NCBI GenBank assembly: GCA_965219515.1 | Contig: OZ244776.1 | Location: 186,001-250,000, forward strand | DNA length: 64,000 nt | Origin: Ilyomonas sp965219515 | GTDB taxonomy: Bacteria; Bacteroidota; Bacteroidia; Chitinophagales; Chitinophagaceae | Reading direction: 5' to 3' | Shown here: piece after piece, positions 25,678 to 35,055 of the stretch | Position numbering within the stretch: position 1 is the first letter of the stretch | How the letters are laid out: every line of letters begins with the position of its first letter | The notes under the pieces: generated by a model | Seen by the model: the letters and a program-made list of their open reading frames with translations, nothing else | Database searches by the model: none | What the model was told of the DNA's origin: nothing | Position numbers and translations under genes: made by a program

Positions 25678-28104
25678 ATGAAAAGAGCAATAAATAAAGT
25701 AGCGGTATTAGGCAGCGGCATCATGGGTTCGCGCATTGCGTGTCTGTTTGCCGGCATCGGCGTGCAGGTATTGCTCCTGGATGTTGTGCCGAAAGGAACT
25801 TCTGATAGGATTGATAAAACAACTGATATATCTGATAAAACGGCAAGAAACAAATTGGTAAATGATGCGTTGCAAACAGCCATTAAAAGCAATCCGTCGC
25901 CGCTATATGATGCAAAAGCGGTAAATAAAATTACCACCGGAAACTTCACGGATGATATGAAAGACATTGCTTTTTGCGACTGGATTATTGAAGTTGTGGC
26001 AGAACGTCCCGACATTAAGAAAAGCATATATGAACAGGTAGAACAATATCGTAAGCCGGGCACATTTATTACAACCAATACATCAGGTATTCCCATCAAT
26101 ATGCTGGCTGAAGGCAGAAGCGAAGATTTTCAAAAATATTTTTGCGGTACGCACTTTTTTAACCCGCCGCGCTATCTCAAATTGCTTGAAATAATTCCTA
26201 CCGGAAAAACGGATAAAAATGTTGTTGATTTTCTAATGCATTATGGCGATTTGTTTCTGGGTAAAACCACCGTGCTTGCCAAAGACACGCCTGCTTTCAT
26301 TGCCAACCGTGTGGGTGTGTTTGGCATCATGAGCATCTTCAACAATATGCAGAAACTCGGATTAACAGTAGATGAGGTTGATACATTAACCGGACCTGTT
26401 ATTGGTCGCCCGAAATCGGCTACGTTTCGCACGGCTGATATTGTAGGCATTGATACACTGGTAAAAGTGGCGAAGGGCGTTGCCGAAAATGCACCGCATG
26501 ATGAAGCGAAAGATATTTTCAGATTGCCATCCTGGTTAGAGAAAATATTGGAAAACAACTGGCTTGGCGATAAAACCGGCGGCGGTTTTTTTAAGAAAAT
26601 AACGCTGCCCGTTACAGAAGGAAGTCCTGAAGAGCAGAAGCGCGATAAAGAGATTCATACATTGAATCTTGATACGCTGGAATATGCACCGCGCAGCAAA
26701 GCAAAATTTGCCACGCTGGAAATGGCAAAGCCCGTTGATGATCTGAAAAAACGCTTGCTGGTGCTTGTTGCCGGCACCGATAAAGCCGGCGAATTTTACC
26801 GGCAGATGTTTTATTCGTTATTTTCTTATGTATCTAACCGCATTCCGGAAATCAGTGATGAACTGTATCGGATTGACGATGCCATGAAGGCGGGTTTTGG
26901 CTGGGAAACCGGCGCGTTTGAAACCTGGGATATATTGGGTGTTGCCAGCACCACAAAAGCTATGAAAGACGCGGGTTTCAGCGTGGCATCCTGGGCAGAA
27001 GAAATGATGGCAAATAACAACATTTCGTTTTATAAAACAGAAAATAACAAGCGGCTTTATTACGATATTTCTTCGCAATCTTACAAGCCTGTTCCCGGCG
27101 CGGAAGCATTTATTATTTTATCTGATTATAAAGACAAAACCGTTTGGAAAAGTGCAAGCGCAGGTTTGTATGACATTGGCGATGAAGTTGTAGCGTTGCA
27201 ATGGAACACCAAGATGAACAGCATTGGCAGCGAAGTGCTGGAAGCCGTTAATAAAAGCATTGACCTTGCCGAAAAAAATTATAAAGGATTGGTGATTGCC
27301 AATGATGGTGCGAACTTTAGTGCGGGTGCCAATGTGGGCATGATTTTCATGTATGCCGCCGAAGATGAATTTGATGAACTTGATTTTGCTATTCGCCTGT
27401 TTCAAAAAACCATGATGCGCGTTCGGTATTCTTCGATTCCGGTTGCTGTTGCGCCGCATGGGCTGGCATTGGGCGGCGGTTGCGAAATGACGCTTCATGC
27501 CGATGCGGTTTGCGCGGCTGCCGAAACTTATATCGGATTGGTAGAAGCAGGAATCGGCGTTATTCCTGGCGGCGGCGGCACCAAAGAGTTTGCGCTTCGC
27601 GCCGCCGATGATATGCACGAAGATGAGCCGGACACCATTACACTAAAAAACCGCTTTCTCACCATTGCAACGGCAAAGGTGGCTACGTCTGCTTTTGAGG
27701 CTTATGGACTGGGCATTCTTCGGAAAGGTCAGGATGATGTAATTATTAACAGCAATCGCCGCATAGCCGAAGCAAAAAGGAGAGTGCTCGAACTAAGCGA
27801 TGCCGGTTATACCATGCCGGTGCAGCGCAAAGACATCAAAGTATTGGGGCGTTCTGCCCTGGGCGCTTTGTATGCAGGTATTAACGGAATGCAACGCGCC
27901 GGTTATGCCTCCGAGCACGATGGAAAAGTGGCGCGTAAACTGGCGTATGTAATGTGCGGCGGCGACCTGAGCGAGCAAACTTTGGTAAGCGAGCAATATT
28001 TATTAGACTTAGAAAGAGAAGCGTTTTTATCATTGTGCGGCGAACGGAAAACATTGGAGCGGATACAGCATTTACTGAAGACAGGAAAGACGTTGCGAAA
28101 TTAG
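25678..28104 (+). CDS. 3-hydroxyacyl-CoA dehydrogenase / enoyl-CoA hydratase fusion
   Basis: An 808-residue bifunctional fatty-acid beta-oxidation enzyme. The dehydrogenase comes first: VAVLGSGIMGSRIACLFAGI is the NAD-binding Rossmann motif, then FCGTHFFNPPRYLKLLEIIP and the C-terminal helical part around RIDDAMKAGFGWETGAFETW. The hydratase/isomerase (crotonase) domain is at the C-terminus: GANFSAGANVGMIF and GLALGGGCEMTLHADAVCAA, with the oxyanion-hole glycines, and GVIPGGGGTKEF. This order is the reverse of E. coli FadB. In many Bacteroidota the gene precedes a thiolase and an acyl-CoA dehydrogenase; here neither follows, so it appears to be separated from its usual partners. Confidence 0.92.
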   Translation: MKRAINKVAVLGSGIMGSRIACLFAGIGVQVLLLDVVPKGTSDRIDKTTDISDKTARNKLVNDALQTAIKSNPSPLYDAKAVNKITTGNFTDDMKDIAFCDWIIEVVAERPDIKKSIYEQVEQYRKPGTFITTNTSGIPINMLAEGRSEDFQKYFCGTHFFNPPRYLKLLEIIPTGKTDKNVVDFLMHYGDLFLGKTTVLAKDTPAFIANRVGVFGIMSIFNNMQKLGLTVDEVDTLTGPVIGRPKSATFRTADIVGIDTLVKVAKGVAENAPHDEAKDIFRLPSWLEKILENNWLGDKTGGGFFKKITLPVTEGSPEEQKRDKEIHTLNLDTLEYAPRSKAKFATLEMAKPVDDLKKRLLVLVAGTDKAGEFYRQMFYSLFSYVSNRIPEISDELYRIDDAMKAGFGWETGAFETWDILGVASTTKAMKDAGFSVASWAEEMMANNNISFYKTENNKRLYYDISSQSYKPVPGAEAFIILSDYKDKTVWKSASAGLYDIGDEVVALQWNTKMNSIGSEVLEAVNKSIDLAEKNYKGLVIANDGANFSAGANVGMIFMYAAEDEFDELDFAIRLFQKTMMRVRYSSIPVAVAPHGLALGGGCEMTLHADAVCAAAETYIGLVEAGIGVIPGGGGTKEFALRAADDMHEDEPDTITLKNRFLTIATAKVATSAFEAYGLGILRKGQDDVIINSNRRIAEAKRRVLELSDAGYTMPVQRKDIKVLGRSALGALYAGINGMQRAGYASEHDGKVARKLAYVMCGGDLSEQTLVSEQYLLDLEREAFLSLCGERKTLERIQHLLKTGKTLRN

Positions 28105-28186
28105 GAAGCTGAATCATTAAAAAGAATTGGAATGACTACTTTGCATAACGGATTTGATTTTAGGTAGTGATACTGTTTGAAAATTA

Positions 28187-28552
28187 TTATTGAACCGGAG
28201 TAATTAAGCAGTTAAAAACCATATCTCCAATTTGTGCAAGCAATTGATTAAAATAGTATTCCTTCATAGTATTCACACAATTTTTTAAGATCTCCCTATT
28301 TCTGTAAATGGTTATTAAGTGCATTCTGACATGACTATCCGATAGCGGCAAATGCTTGTCAAACATAGCATTCGATAATGGAAATGAATATTCGTTTCTA
28401 TGTATATCGGATGTAGTTATCATTGCCGCTATAAAGGTATTTTCTTGCTTATTAGCTTCTTCGGTTGATAAGACAATAAAGTAGTGAGGTGCAACATTAT
28501 CACCTCCGAAGGGAAACGGAAGTAAATAAACTTCACGTTGTTTAATCGCCAT
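28187..28552 (-). CDS. PemK/MazF-like toxin candidate
   Basis: The 121-residue protein (MAIKQREVYLLPFPFGGDNV) follows the PemK/MazF layout: an early REVYLLPFPF strand, HYFIVLSTEEANKQENTFIA (usual position of RPALVIS), and VRMHLITIYRNREIL in place of the conserved strand after the RNA-binding loop. If the fold is right it would be an mRNA interferase. The normal arginine and threonine of active MazF are not clearly present (HYFIVLS instead of RPALVIS), so an inactive or diverged member is possible. It overlaps the upstream gene by 11 bp, and this tight coupling fits a toxin-antitoxin pair. Confidence 0.6.
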   Translation of the reverse strand: MAIKQREVYLLPFPFGGDNVAPHYFIVLSTEEANKQENTFIAAMITTSDIHRNEYSFPLSNAMFDKHLPLSDSHVRMHLITIYRNREILKNCVNTMKEYYFNQLLAQIGDMVFNCLITPVQ

Positions 28553-29063
28553 TAATTATATCCAATAGAGTTTTTTCTGAATGGTTTGTTATGTCTATTG
28601 CTAACTGACTGGTTTCAATTACGGATTTTTTGGTATTTTTCTTAAAGGTTCTGAGAATTATGTATAAAATGGATAAAAGTTCTTCAAGGAGTTTCTGGCT
28701 TACTTTGAAATTTGTGAATATTCTGGTGGCACCGTGTTCAAGTAATCCGTCGACATCATTTTTTAACTCGCCGCACATTAAAATTTGATCCTCAATAACT
28801 TTTATTTGTTCAGAAAGATCTCTGTCTTTCAAAGGAACGTTTTTTAAAGAAACGTTTATAACTTTATAGGTTGCGAGCCGTTGACGCAACTTTGCATTGT
28901 TTTCGGCATTTAGATTATTAATATAATTAAATCCTTTAAAAACTTTAAAAAGCAATGCTATTGCTCTATTGTTAGAAACGATAGATATTAAACGCTGTAA
29001 GGGTAAACTTATATCTGCCCAACCTGATGATAAAGCAATTGTATAGTCGTCAAGAACAAGCAT
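28542..29063 (-). CDS. unrecognised partner of the PemK/MazF-like gene
   Basis: A 173-residue acidic-to-neutral helical protein (MLVLDDYTIALSSGWADISL), with leucine-rich segments KVSQKLLEELLSILYIILRT and IDITNHSEKTLLDIINGD. I see no helix-turn-helix, AbrB, ribbon-helix-helix or Phd domain, so it is not a known type of antitoxin. Its last codons overlap the start of the PemK-like gene by 11 bp, and gene order (this gene first) matches many antitoxin-toxin operons. The start is set at ATG 29063: the longer GTG start at 29090 overlaps the TATATTTG -7 element, so it could not be in the transcript. Confidence 0.6.
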   Translation of the reverse strand: MLVLDDYTIALSSGWADISLPLQRLISIVSNNRAIALLFKVFKGFNYINNLNAENNAKLRQRLATYKVINVSLKNVPLKDRDLSEQIKVIEDQILMCGELKNDVDGLLEHGATRIFTNFKVSQKLLEELLSILYIILRTFKKNTKKSVIETSQLAIDITNHSEKTLLDIINGD

Positions 29064-29089
29064 GAGAGGCGTTTTCGATTTGAACAACA

Positions 29090-29097
29090 CAAATATA
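29090..29097 (-). promoter_or_regulatory. -7 promoter element of the PemK-like operon
   Basis: The minus strand reads TATATTTG, a full match to TAnnTTTG. A TTTG about 16 nt further upstream (TTTGGGAATTC) could be the -33 element. The element overlaps a possible GTG start and so favours the downstream ATG. Confidence 0.5.
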
Positions 29098-29542
29098 TAC
29101 GAAATAGAATTCCCAAATAATATACCGGGGATTATATTTGAAAGACGGCCAACAAATACTAATCTTTCGCCTTGCTTGTAAAGACAGATATTAACTGTTG
29201 CTTAATCGGTCAGGGATGAAATTTCAAACTGTACCACAAGGAATTTTTTAAATTTATTTTAATACGGACACAATGCTTGCTCATCTGAACAATAATCTCA
29301 TTCTCATCGTGCGTCTTTTTCTGTTTAAAAGTTTACAACATGCGTCCAACGATTTATTACAAGAGTTTAAGTTGATTGCAAACGGAACAGAAATTCAGCG
29401 GCTAAACCTTGAAGAAGATTGAAGATTAAAACGGGTTTGTAAAAATTACTAAAAGATTAGTCGAGATAAAGAACTGGTGATTTTATGAATGAAATATTTG
29501 TGGCACAAATATCATATTTTTGGATTTTAAAGATGAATCTGT
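29098..29542. other. 445-bp region between the PemK-like operon and the SdpI gene
   Basis: Mostly AT-rich. On the plus strand, ATG 29273 to TGA 29422 encodes a 49-residue peptide beginning MLAHLNNNLILIVRLFLFKS and ending NGTEIQRLNLEED. It has no family I know and no clear Shine-Dalgarno, and it could be a remnant. No repeat or terminator is evident. Confidence 0.3.
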
Positions 29543-29863
29543 ATGACAAAAATTATCGCATTATTGTTCGTCATCAACCTGATATCTTATCTGTATTTTC
29601 TGTTTCCACCAAAAAAAGCAAACCGCATTTACGGATTTCGGACAAGCACATCCCTTAAATCAAATGAAAGTTTCGCGTATGCCAATAAATATGCGTCAAA
29701 TTATTTATTGCTGCTGTCGCATGTTAATACTACCATTAACCTGCTACTCATCTTACTCAACATCATCAATCCTACAATAACCGTTCTCGTTACCCTGCTT
29801 TGCCTGGCTCTTTCAATCATATTAACGGAAGTCAAAATTAAAAGGCATGAAGCGGCTATGTAA
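29543..29863 (+). CDS. SdpI family membrane protein
   Basis: A 106-residue protein with three hydrophobic helices (about 4-20, 53-71, 76-94) and the family motif RIYGFRTSTSLKSNESFAYANKYAS between the first two, matching the GYRTxxSxKNxxxWxxAN signature. SdpI in Bacillus protects against the SdpC toxin and also acts in signal transduction with the repressor SdpR. No SdpR-like ArsR gene or toxin gene is beside it, so its role as an immunity protein cannot be shown here. Confidence 0.78.
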   Translation: MTKIIALLFVINLISYLYFLFPPKKANRIYGFRTSTSLKSNESFAYANKYASNYLLLLSHVNTTINLLLILLNIINPTITVLVTLLCLALSIILTEVKIKRHEAAM

Positions 29864-29974
29864 ATGTTATTATAACATATAGACATGGACCGATGTAATT
29901 GAATCTGTTAGCTAAACAAACGTCTTTATACAAACTTGTTTCATCCTATCATTTTTTTAGATGCAATGCCGGCA

Positions 29975-30652
29975 TCACCTTCCTTTTTCAAAGTGCATAT
30001 AATCTTTCAAAGACCGCCAGTTGCCGCCCCAAACCCAGCCATATTTTTTTAAAATTAAAATCACTTTTTTCCCAGTTTCTTCCGATATCCGTATTATGCC
30101 CTGTGATGTTTTTTCATCATAATTTGCAGGCAATATTTCGTTGTTTTTCTTATACGGATTCTGAACCGGATTGATGTCTATGGCAAGTCCGTAAGCGTGT
30201 CTGGAAAGCTGCCGGCTACCGGTTTTGAAACGAAAGTCAAAGCAGGTTGTATTGTTTGCCTGCATAGATTCTTTATCATCAAAATGAAACCCGCTGATTG
30301 GCTTGCATTGAAATATGGGGAAACGTATTTTTAGTAACTCCGAAAATATTTGTTTGATGTCGTTAGCTACGGATTGATTACAAATTATTTGTCCTTTATG
30401 AATCTGTTTATCAAAGCCAACATAAGCAACAGTAATTAATGTTAGTCTGGTGTCTATCAATTGCCCGATGCTTTGTTTTTCGCGTTTTGTAAAATCATTT
30501 TCAGATAAGTCGAAATAATGCGCTCTCAATTTGTTTTGCAGCTCAGTCCAGGAAAAACGACTGTCAACAATGGTATCTTTAATAATATCTTTTGATTGTG
30601 AAAACAGAGTTGTTGCTGAAATAAAAAACAACATCAATAGAATTATACGCAT
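29975..30652 (-). CDS. M15 family metallopeptidase (VanY/DD-carboxypeptidase-like), secreted
   Basis: The 225-residue protein starts MRIILLMLFFISATTLFSQS, a signal peptide probably cleaved after the FSQ segment. The zinc site of M15 peptidases is visible: SRHAYGLAIDINPVQNPY gives His and Asp, and WRSLKDYMHFE gives the second His, with the catalytic Glu further upstream. DFRFKTGSRQLSRHAYG is typical. It probably acts on peptidoglycan peptides in the periplasm. The promoter region lies between this gene and the IS982 element, whose left end is 95 bp from the ATG. Confidence 0.88.
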   Translation of the reverse strand: MRIILLMLFFISATTLFSQSKDIIKDTIVDSRFSWTELQNKLRAHYFDLSENDFTKREKQSIGQLIDTRLTLITVAYVGFDKQIHKGQIICNQSVANDIKQIFSELLKIRFPIFQCKPISGFHFDDKESMQANNTTCFDFRFKTGSRQLSRHAYGLAIDINPVQNPYKKNNEILPANYDEKTSQGIIRISEETGKKVILILKKYGWVWGGNWRSLKDYMHFEKGR

Positions 30653-30747
30653 CTTTTTTCGCCTGCTTTATTTGGTTTGCTGTCTGTAAAAATTATACAA
30701 AACAAACGGTGCAAACATCGCAAATTCAATCACAATTATATGTTTTA

Positions 30748-31719
30748 TGCGAATCAAGGGTTAGTTAGGTTAGTAAAGAATAGACGTGAAGGAGATTCGT
30801 TAGGTATTTATGCTAATAAACAACCTAATTAAAATCTACTTTCACGTCTGCGGCAAATATAAGGAGCAATTATATTGGGAAGTGCAGCGCTTTAGTAACA
30901 ACAGCCAGCCTGCTGAAATGATTACAGATGAAGAGTTAATGACCATTTATCTGTTTTGTGTAGCTTATGAAGAGAAATATAAAATAAAATCAATGTATAA
31001 TCATATTAAAAACCATTGGCACAGTTGGTTTCCCACTCTTCCTTCTTATCAGTCCTTTAATGCAAGACTGAACAGGCTCTGTGATGCATTTTGTGTGTTG
31101 ATGATTGAGTTTTTTGACAGCCTGCCTGTTTGTAACGATCAGTTGAAGGTGTTGCTGGGCGATTCCTTTCCTGTTATCACCTGCTCTCATAAACGGACGG
31201 GAAAAGTAGCTACAGAACTTACCGCTAAAGGTTTTTGTGCAACTAAAAAGCTGCATTACTATGGTGTAAAAGTGCATATGCTCGGATTGAAAAGACCCGG
31301 CACCATCCCTTTTCCGCAATATGTGGAGGTGACGCCGGCAAGCGTTCATGATCTGGCAGCACTCAGAAACACGCTGGAAAAAACAGTGGCTGACCATTGC
31401 ATTTTAGATAAAGCCTATGCTGATACAATATTATCAAAACAGATGCTTACAAACAACAGCCTGTTGCTGACACCATTAAAAGATAAAAAAGGATGGGAAG
31501 CTCTTTTCAAACAAAGAGAACAGGCGTTCAACGACCTTTTCAACAAAGCAGTGGCAACCCTGAGGCAACCAATAGAATCATTATTTAACTGGATTAATGA
31601 ACTCACTCAAATTCAAAACGCCTCTAAGGTGAGGTCTTCAAACGGACTTAGATTACACCTGTATGGAAAACTCGCTGCCGCTTTGATGATACTGTCCGCA
31701 TTCTAACCCTTGATTCGCA
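30748..31719 (+). mobile_element. IS982-family insertion sequence (972 bp)
   Basis: Perfect 17-bp terminal inverted repeats (TGCGAATCAAGGGTTAG at 30748-30764, complement at 31703-31719) flank one transposase ORF. A 7-bp direct repeat TGTTTTA occurs at 30741-30747 and 31720-31726 and is the target duplication. The element inserted between the M15 peptidase and rmuC genes. Confidence 0.94.
30810..31706 (+). CDS. IS982-family transposase
   Basis: The 298-residue protein has typical IS982 size and looks intact. DDE catalytic candidates are in VLLGDSFPVI, ILDKAYAD and RQPIESLFNW. The N-terminal part includes YLFCVAYEEKYKIKSMYNHI and WFPTLPSYQSFNARLNRLCD, both IS982-like. The ORF fills the element from 62 bp after the left end to 13 bp before the right end. 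Confidence 0.93.
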   Translation: MLINNLIKIYFHVCGKYKEQLYWEVQRFSNNSQPAEMITDEELMTIYLFCVAYEEKYKIKSMYNHIKNHWHSWFPTLPSYQSFNARLNRLCDAFCVLMIEFFDSLPVCNDQLKVLLGDSFPVITCSHKRTGKVATELTAKGFCATKKLHYYGVKVHMLGLKRPGTIPFPQYVEVTPASVHDLAALRNTLEKTVADHCILDKAYADTILSKQMLTNNSLLLTPLKDKKGWEALFKQREQAFNDLFNKAVATLRQPIESLFNWINELTQIQNASKVRSSNGLRLHLYGKLAAALMILSAF

Positions 31720-31822
31720 TGTTTTATAAAATAACATCATCTGAAATGAAAAAGCAGCCAGAAACAAAAACTTTTCAATACCAAAAATTTCCTACTTTTC
31801 GTTTCATCATTCAGTTATACTT

Positions 31823-33217
31823 ATGCTTACAACCACAGATATCATCATTATTGTTGCCGCCGTTATTGTCGCCCTTATTGTCTGGCTCATTACAAAACAA
31901 TATTTCAGCAACAGGCTTTCCGCAATCAATGAAAAAGCATTACAGTACGAAAATACAATTGCGCAATTAACAAATAATGGCAACGAATTGCATCAGCAAA
32001 AGGAACAACTCATTCAGCAATTTGCCAAAACAGAAGGCTTGCTGCAATCTGTAACGGAGCAGTGCAACGTGTTAAAAAAATACCAGCGCGACAACGAAAT
32101 ACTGAACAACCAGCTTACCATGTTCAAAACAAAATTTCATGCGGCCGAAGAAAAACTGGAATTGCAAAAAGCCGAATTGGAAATGATTGGCAACCAGTTT
32201 AAACATGAATTTAAAAATCTTGCCCAAACCATTCTGGAAGAAAAATCGGAAAAATTTACCGCGCTGAACGAAGAGAAAATGAATGCGCTGATAACGCCGT
32301 TAAAAGCGCAGCTTGGCGAGTTTAAGCAAAAGGTGGAAGAAACGTATGACAAAGAAAGCAAAGAACGGTTTTCGCTTGGCAGAGAAGTACAGCGGCTGAT
32401 AGAAATGAGCCGGAAAGTAAGCGATGAAGCCAACAACTTAACATCGGCTTTAAAGGGCAGCGTAAAAATGCAGGGCAACTGGGGCGAAATGATTTTGGAA
32501 AGCCTGCTCGAAAGCAGCGGCTTATCGAAAGGGCGCGAATATCATGTGCAGCAATTTATCCGCGACAATGCAGGCAACATTGTTAAAGACGAAGCTGGTA
32601 AAGGATTGCAGCCCGATGTTACCATTTATTATCCCGATAACAGAAAAATAATTATTGACAGCAAAGTATCGCTGATTGCGTGGGACGAATACGCAGCCTG
32701 CAGCAATGTGGAACAACAAAAAACCTGTCTCAGCAATCATATCCGTTCCATGCGATTGCATATTGAAGGACTTAGCCGGAAAGATTATCCGAAATACGCG
32801 GCAGCGCTCGATTATGTATTGATGTTCGTACCCATAGAACCCGCTTTTCTGGAAGCCGTAAAGCAGGATACATCGCTTTGGAAATATGCCTATGAGAAGC
32901 GGATTTTAATGGTGAGCCCGACCAATTTATTTGCCGTTTTAAAAATTGTTGCCGATTTATGGAAAGTGGAATTGCAAAACAAACATGCGTTAGAAATCGC
33001 CAATAAAGCCGGTGCGTTGTACGATAAATTTGAAGGTTTTATCGCCAACTTTGAATCTGTGGGAAGAAAAATAAATGAAGCGAACGATTTGTATTTGCAG
33101 GCATTGGGTCAACTGAAAAACGGCAATGGGAATGTAATTAAAAAGATAGAGGAACTGCGTAAAATGGGCGCCGTTACCAAAAAGCAATTGCCCGAACGTT
33201 TGCTGGAAGATGAATAG
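31823..33217 (+). CDS. rmuC: RmuC family DNA recombination protein
   Basis: The 464-residue protein has one N-terminal membrane helix (TTDIIIIVAAVIVALIVWLI), a long coiled coil (about residues 35-190, rich in QKEQLIQQFAKTE-type sequence), and the RmuC nuclease-like domain: GNWGEMILESLLESSGLSKG, ADVTIYYPD-like QPDVTIYYPDNRKIIIDSKV, and LRNHIRS-like SNHIRSMRLHIEGLSRKDYP. RmuC limits certain DNA rearrangements, and newer work links it to defence-like nuclease activity. The IS982 element ends about 100 bp upstream and may affect its promoter. Confidence 0.93.
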   Translation: MLTTTDIIIIVAAVIVALIVWLITKQYFSNRLSAINEKALQYENTIAQLTNNGNELHQQKEQLIQQFAKTEGLLQSVTEQCNVLKKYQRDNEILNNQLTMFKTKFHAAEEKLELQKAELEMIGNQFKHEFKNLAQTILEEKSEKFTALNEEKMNALITPLKAQLGEFKQKVEETYDKESKERFSLGREVQRLIEMSRKVSDEANNLTSALKGSVKMQGNWGEMILESLLESSGLSKGREYHVQQFIRDNAGNIVKDEAGKGLQPDVTIYYPDNRKIIIDSKVSLIAWDEYAACSNVEQQKTCLSNHIRSMRLHIEGLSRKDYPKYAAALDYVLMFVPIEPAFLEAVKQDTSLWKYAYEKRILMVSPTNLFAVLKIVADLWKVELQNKHALEIANKAGALYDKFEGFIANFESVGRKINEANDLYLQALGQLKNGNGNVIKKIEELRKMGAVTKKQLPERLLEDE

Positions 33218-33423
33218 CATTCTGAAAAATCGTCCCTGTTTCTTTTTACAATAATTATTTTTATGCGTTAACTATTTAAATTAATATTGCTGCCATAGCC
33301 AAACTAAACATCTGTATCAGAATCCTTTTTAAACAAGTGCCCGATTAACCCTTTCGTCAGATTTGTTTAGAAATATGCCTGCCACATGAAAAATTGATTG
33401 GTGCATATTTTAAATTTAACTGA

Positions 33424-34197
33424 ATGTTTGAAAAGCAGTTTAACCTCAGGTACTTTGAAATGAACAAATGGGGCGAAGCGTCTCCGCTTACCATGGCCAC
33501 CTTGCTTGAAGAAACGGCGTCCGATCATTGCAACGAAATCGGATACGGCTTGTTCGATTTATATGCGCAAAACATAGGCTGGCTGCTTATTTCAGGCTTT
33601 ATGCAGATAGACCGCTATCCGGTTTTTAAAGAGGTGATAACCATTCGTACCTGGCTATCGGCTTTTACGGCCACACGCGGCTATCGCGAGAACATCATCC
33701 TTGACAGCGACAATAATATGATTGGAAAAGCAAGAGGTTTGTGGGTGTTTTTTGATACAAAAAAAAGACGCCCGCTGCGAATCTTTGGCGATATTTTGAA
33801 TCGCTGGCCGGCAAACGGCGAGTGCTGCGCTACGTATGACATTGAAGCCCCGTTGGTGCATCCGCCAACCATACAATGCTCTAAAAAATTTAATATTTAT
33901 CAGTATGATCTGGATGCGAATAATCATGTAAACAACCTGCGCTATTTGCAATGGGCGTTAGAAACCGTGCCTGATGTATATTTTGAAGAAAAGCAGCTTT
34001 CTGCTTTAGACGCCCGCTTTATGAAAGAAGCGTATTATGGTCAGTCAATAGAATCGGTAACGCTGGCAGAATCGGTAAACGATTGTTTCCACCATCGCAT
34101 TCAAAATGCTACTACCGGTGGGCTTTGTGCCGCAGCTAACACTGTCTGGCGCGAGCGGGTTAGTTTTCCTTCGCGCAAAGTGTATCAGTTTGCATAA
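33424..34197 (+). CDS. acyl-ACP thioesterase family protein
   Basis: The 257-residue protein has two hot-dog domains. The first begins FNLRYFEMNKWGEASPLTMA with LLEETASDHCNEIGYG. The second has the catalytic region YQYDLDANNHVNNLRYLQWA, where the Asp-Asn-His set matches the bacterial FatA/FatB-like family (DxNxHVNN). It releases fatty acids from acyl carrier protein. No lipid gene is beside it. Confidence 0.9.
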   Translation: MFEKQFNLRYFEMNKWGEASPLTMATLLEETASDHCNEIGYGLFDLYAQNIGWLLISGFMQIDRYPVFKEVITIRTWLSAFTATRGYRENIILDSDNNMIGKARGLWVFFDTKKRRPLRIFGDILNRWPANGECCATYDIEAPLVHPPTIQCSKKFNIYQYDLDANNHVNNLRYLQWALETVPDVYFEEKQLSALDARFMKEAYYGQSIESVTLAESVNDCFHHRIQNATTGGLCAAANTVWRERVSFPSRKVYQFA

Positions 34198-34416
34198 CTT
34201 ATTTTATGCCGCTCCGATAATTGTTTTTCACGGATAACACAGAAACTAAAATTTTCTCTTACGGATGGGTACAGATGTTTTTGAAAAAGTAAATGTATTT
34301 CATCAGTGTTAATCCGTGCCATCAGTGAGACAACCTGACTTTTCTTTAACGTAAAAATATTTGCCCGTAAACATCACTGTCTTATTTTCATTGTTTCATT
34401 ACATAAAACAGATGTT
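34198..34416. repeat. intergenic word repeats downstream of the thioesterase gene
   Basis: The spacer includes atcagtgttaatccgtgcca followed by tcagtgagac, and an earlier cacggataacacagaaac. These are variants of a phrase also seen at 44967-44986. No gene or clear promoter. Confidence 0.4.
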
Positions 34417-35046
34417 ATGCGCCGATTGATTGTTGTGCTTTCTATTTTTTCTTTTTTAGTGGCGACCGCTCAGGACGACGCGCCCGATTTGCGAAGCAAA
34501 AAAGACAATTTCAAAAAGGTCATGCAAAAAGATGTGCGAAGCGACGCGGCTACTTTCACCATGTCTGGCATTGATGAAAGCGTTGGCAAACCCACCTTGC
34601 CTTCCGTACCCGTTACGAGCTACGATAGAAACAACATTCGTTTTGAAGGCAATGGCATTAGCGTAACCATTACCGCAGGCAATTTTGAAGCCGCCAAACA
34701 CAAGCTTACCTATTCTGATAAATATCTGATTAAGATAGACAACAAAGGCTATTACGGCAGATATACTGAAGTGCCGAAACATTCAATTTCCAATGTTCAG
34801 GTTGTCATTGATAACGACAGCGTAGCCATTCCTCCGGCTGCTTATTTCGACTTATACAATCCTGCTTTCACTTATGCCGATGGCGATAAGCTGAAAACCT
34901 TTGCCGGCGTATATCAGAACGCCGACAAAAGCAAAGTGTATATCTATATGCTTAACCGCGACGAATTGGGAAGCTACGAGGTAACCTGGGTAATTCAGGA
35001 TAAAAAATACCTGCGCCGCATTGTTGATTTCGGATTTCTGAAGTAG
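34417..35046 (+). CDS. exported hypothetical protein, 209 aa
   Basis: A signal peptide MRRLIVVLSIFSFLVATAQD is followed by a soluble domain rich in beta-prone segments (NIRFEGNGISVTITAGNFEA; KVYIYMLNRDELGSYEVTWV; ending KYLRRIVDFGFLK). No lipobox cysteine is present, so a periplasmic or secreted location is expected. I do not recognise the family. It stands alone between the thioesterase gene and the outer-membrane protein. Confidence 0.75.
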   Translation: MRRLIVVLSIFSFLVATAQDDAPDLRSKKDNFKKVMQKDVRSDAATFTMSGIDESVGKPTLPSVPVTSYDRNNIRFEGNGISVTITAGNFEAAKHKLTYSDKYLIKIDNKGYYGRYTEVPKHSISNVQVVIDNDSVAIPPAAYFDLYNPAFTYADGDKLKTFAGVYQNADKSKVYIYMLNRDELGSYEVTWVIQDKKYLRRIVDFGFLK

Positions 35047-35055
35047 GAGTTTAAT

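Noticed and set aside
27118..27618. 166-aa minus-strand ORF in the beta-oxidation gene
   Set aside because: Antisense shadow; the plus strand carries both enzyme domains without a break.
29063..29090. GTG start (29090) for the PemK-like operon's first gene
   Set aside because: It overlaps the -7 promoter element and would lie outside the mRNA; ATG 29063 is used.
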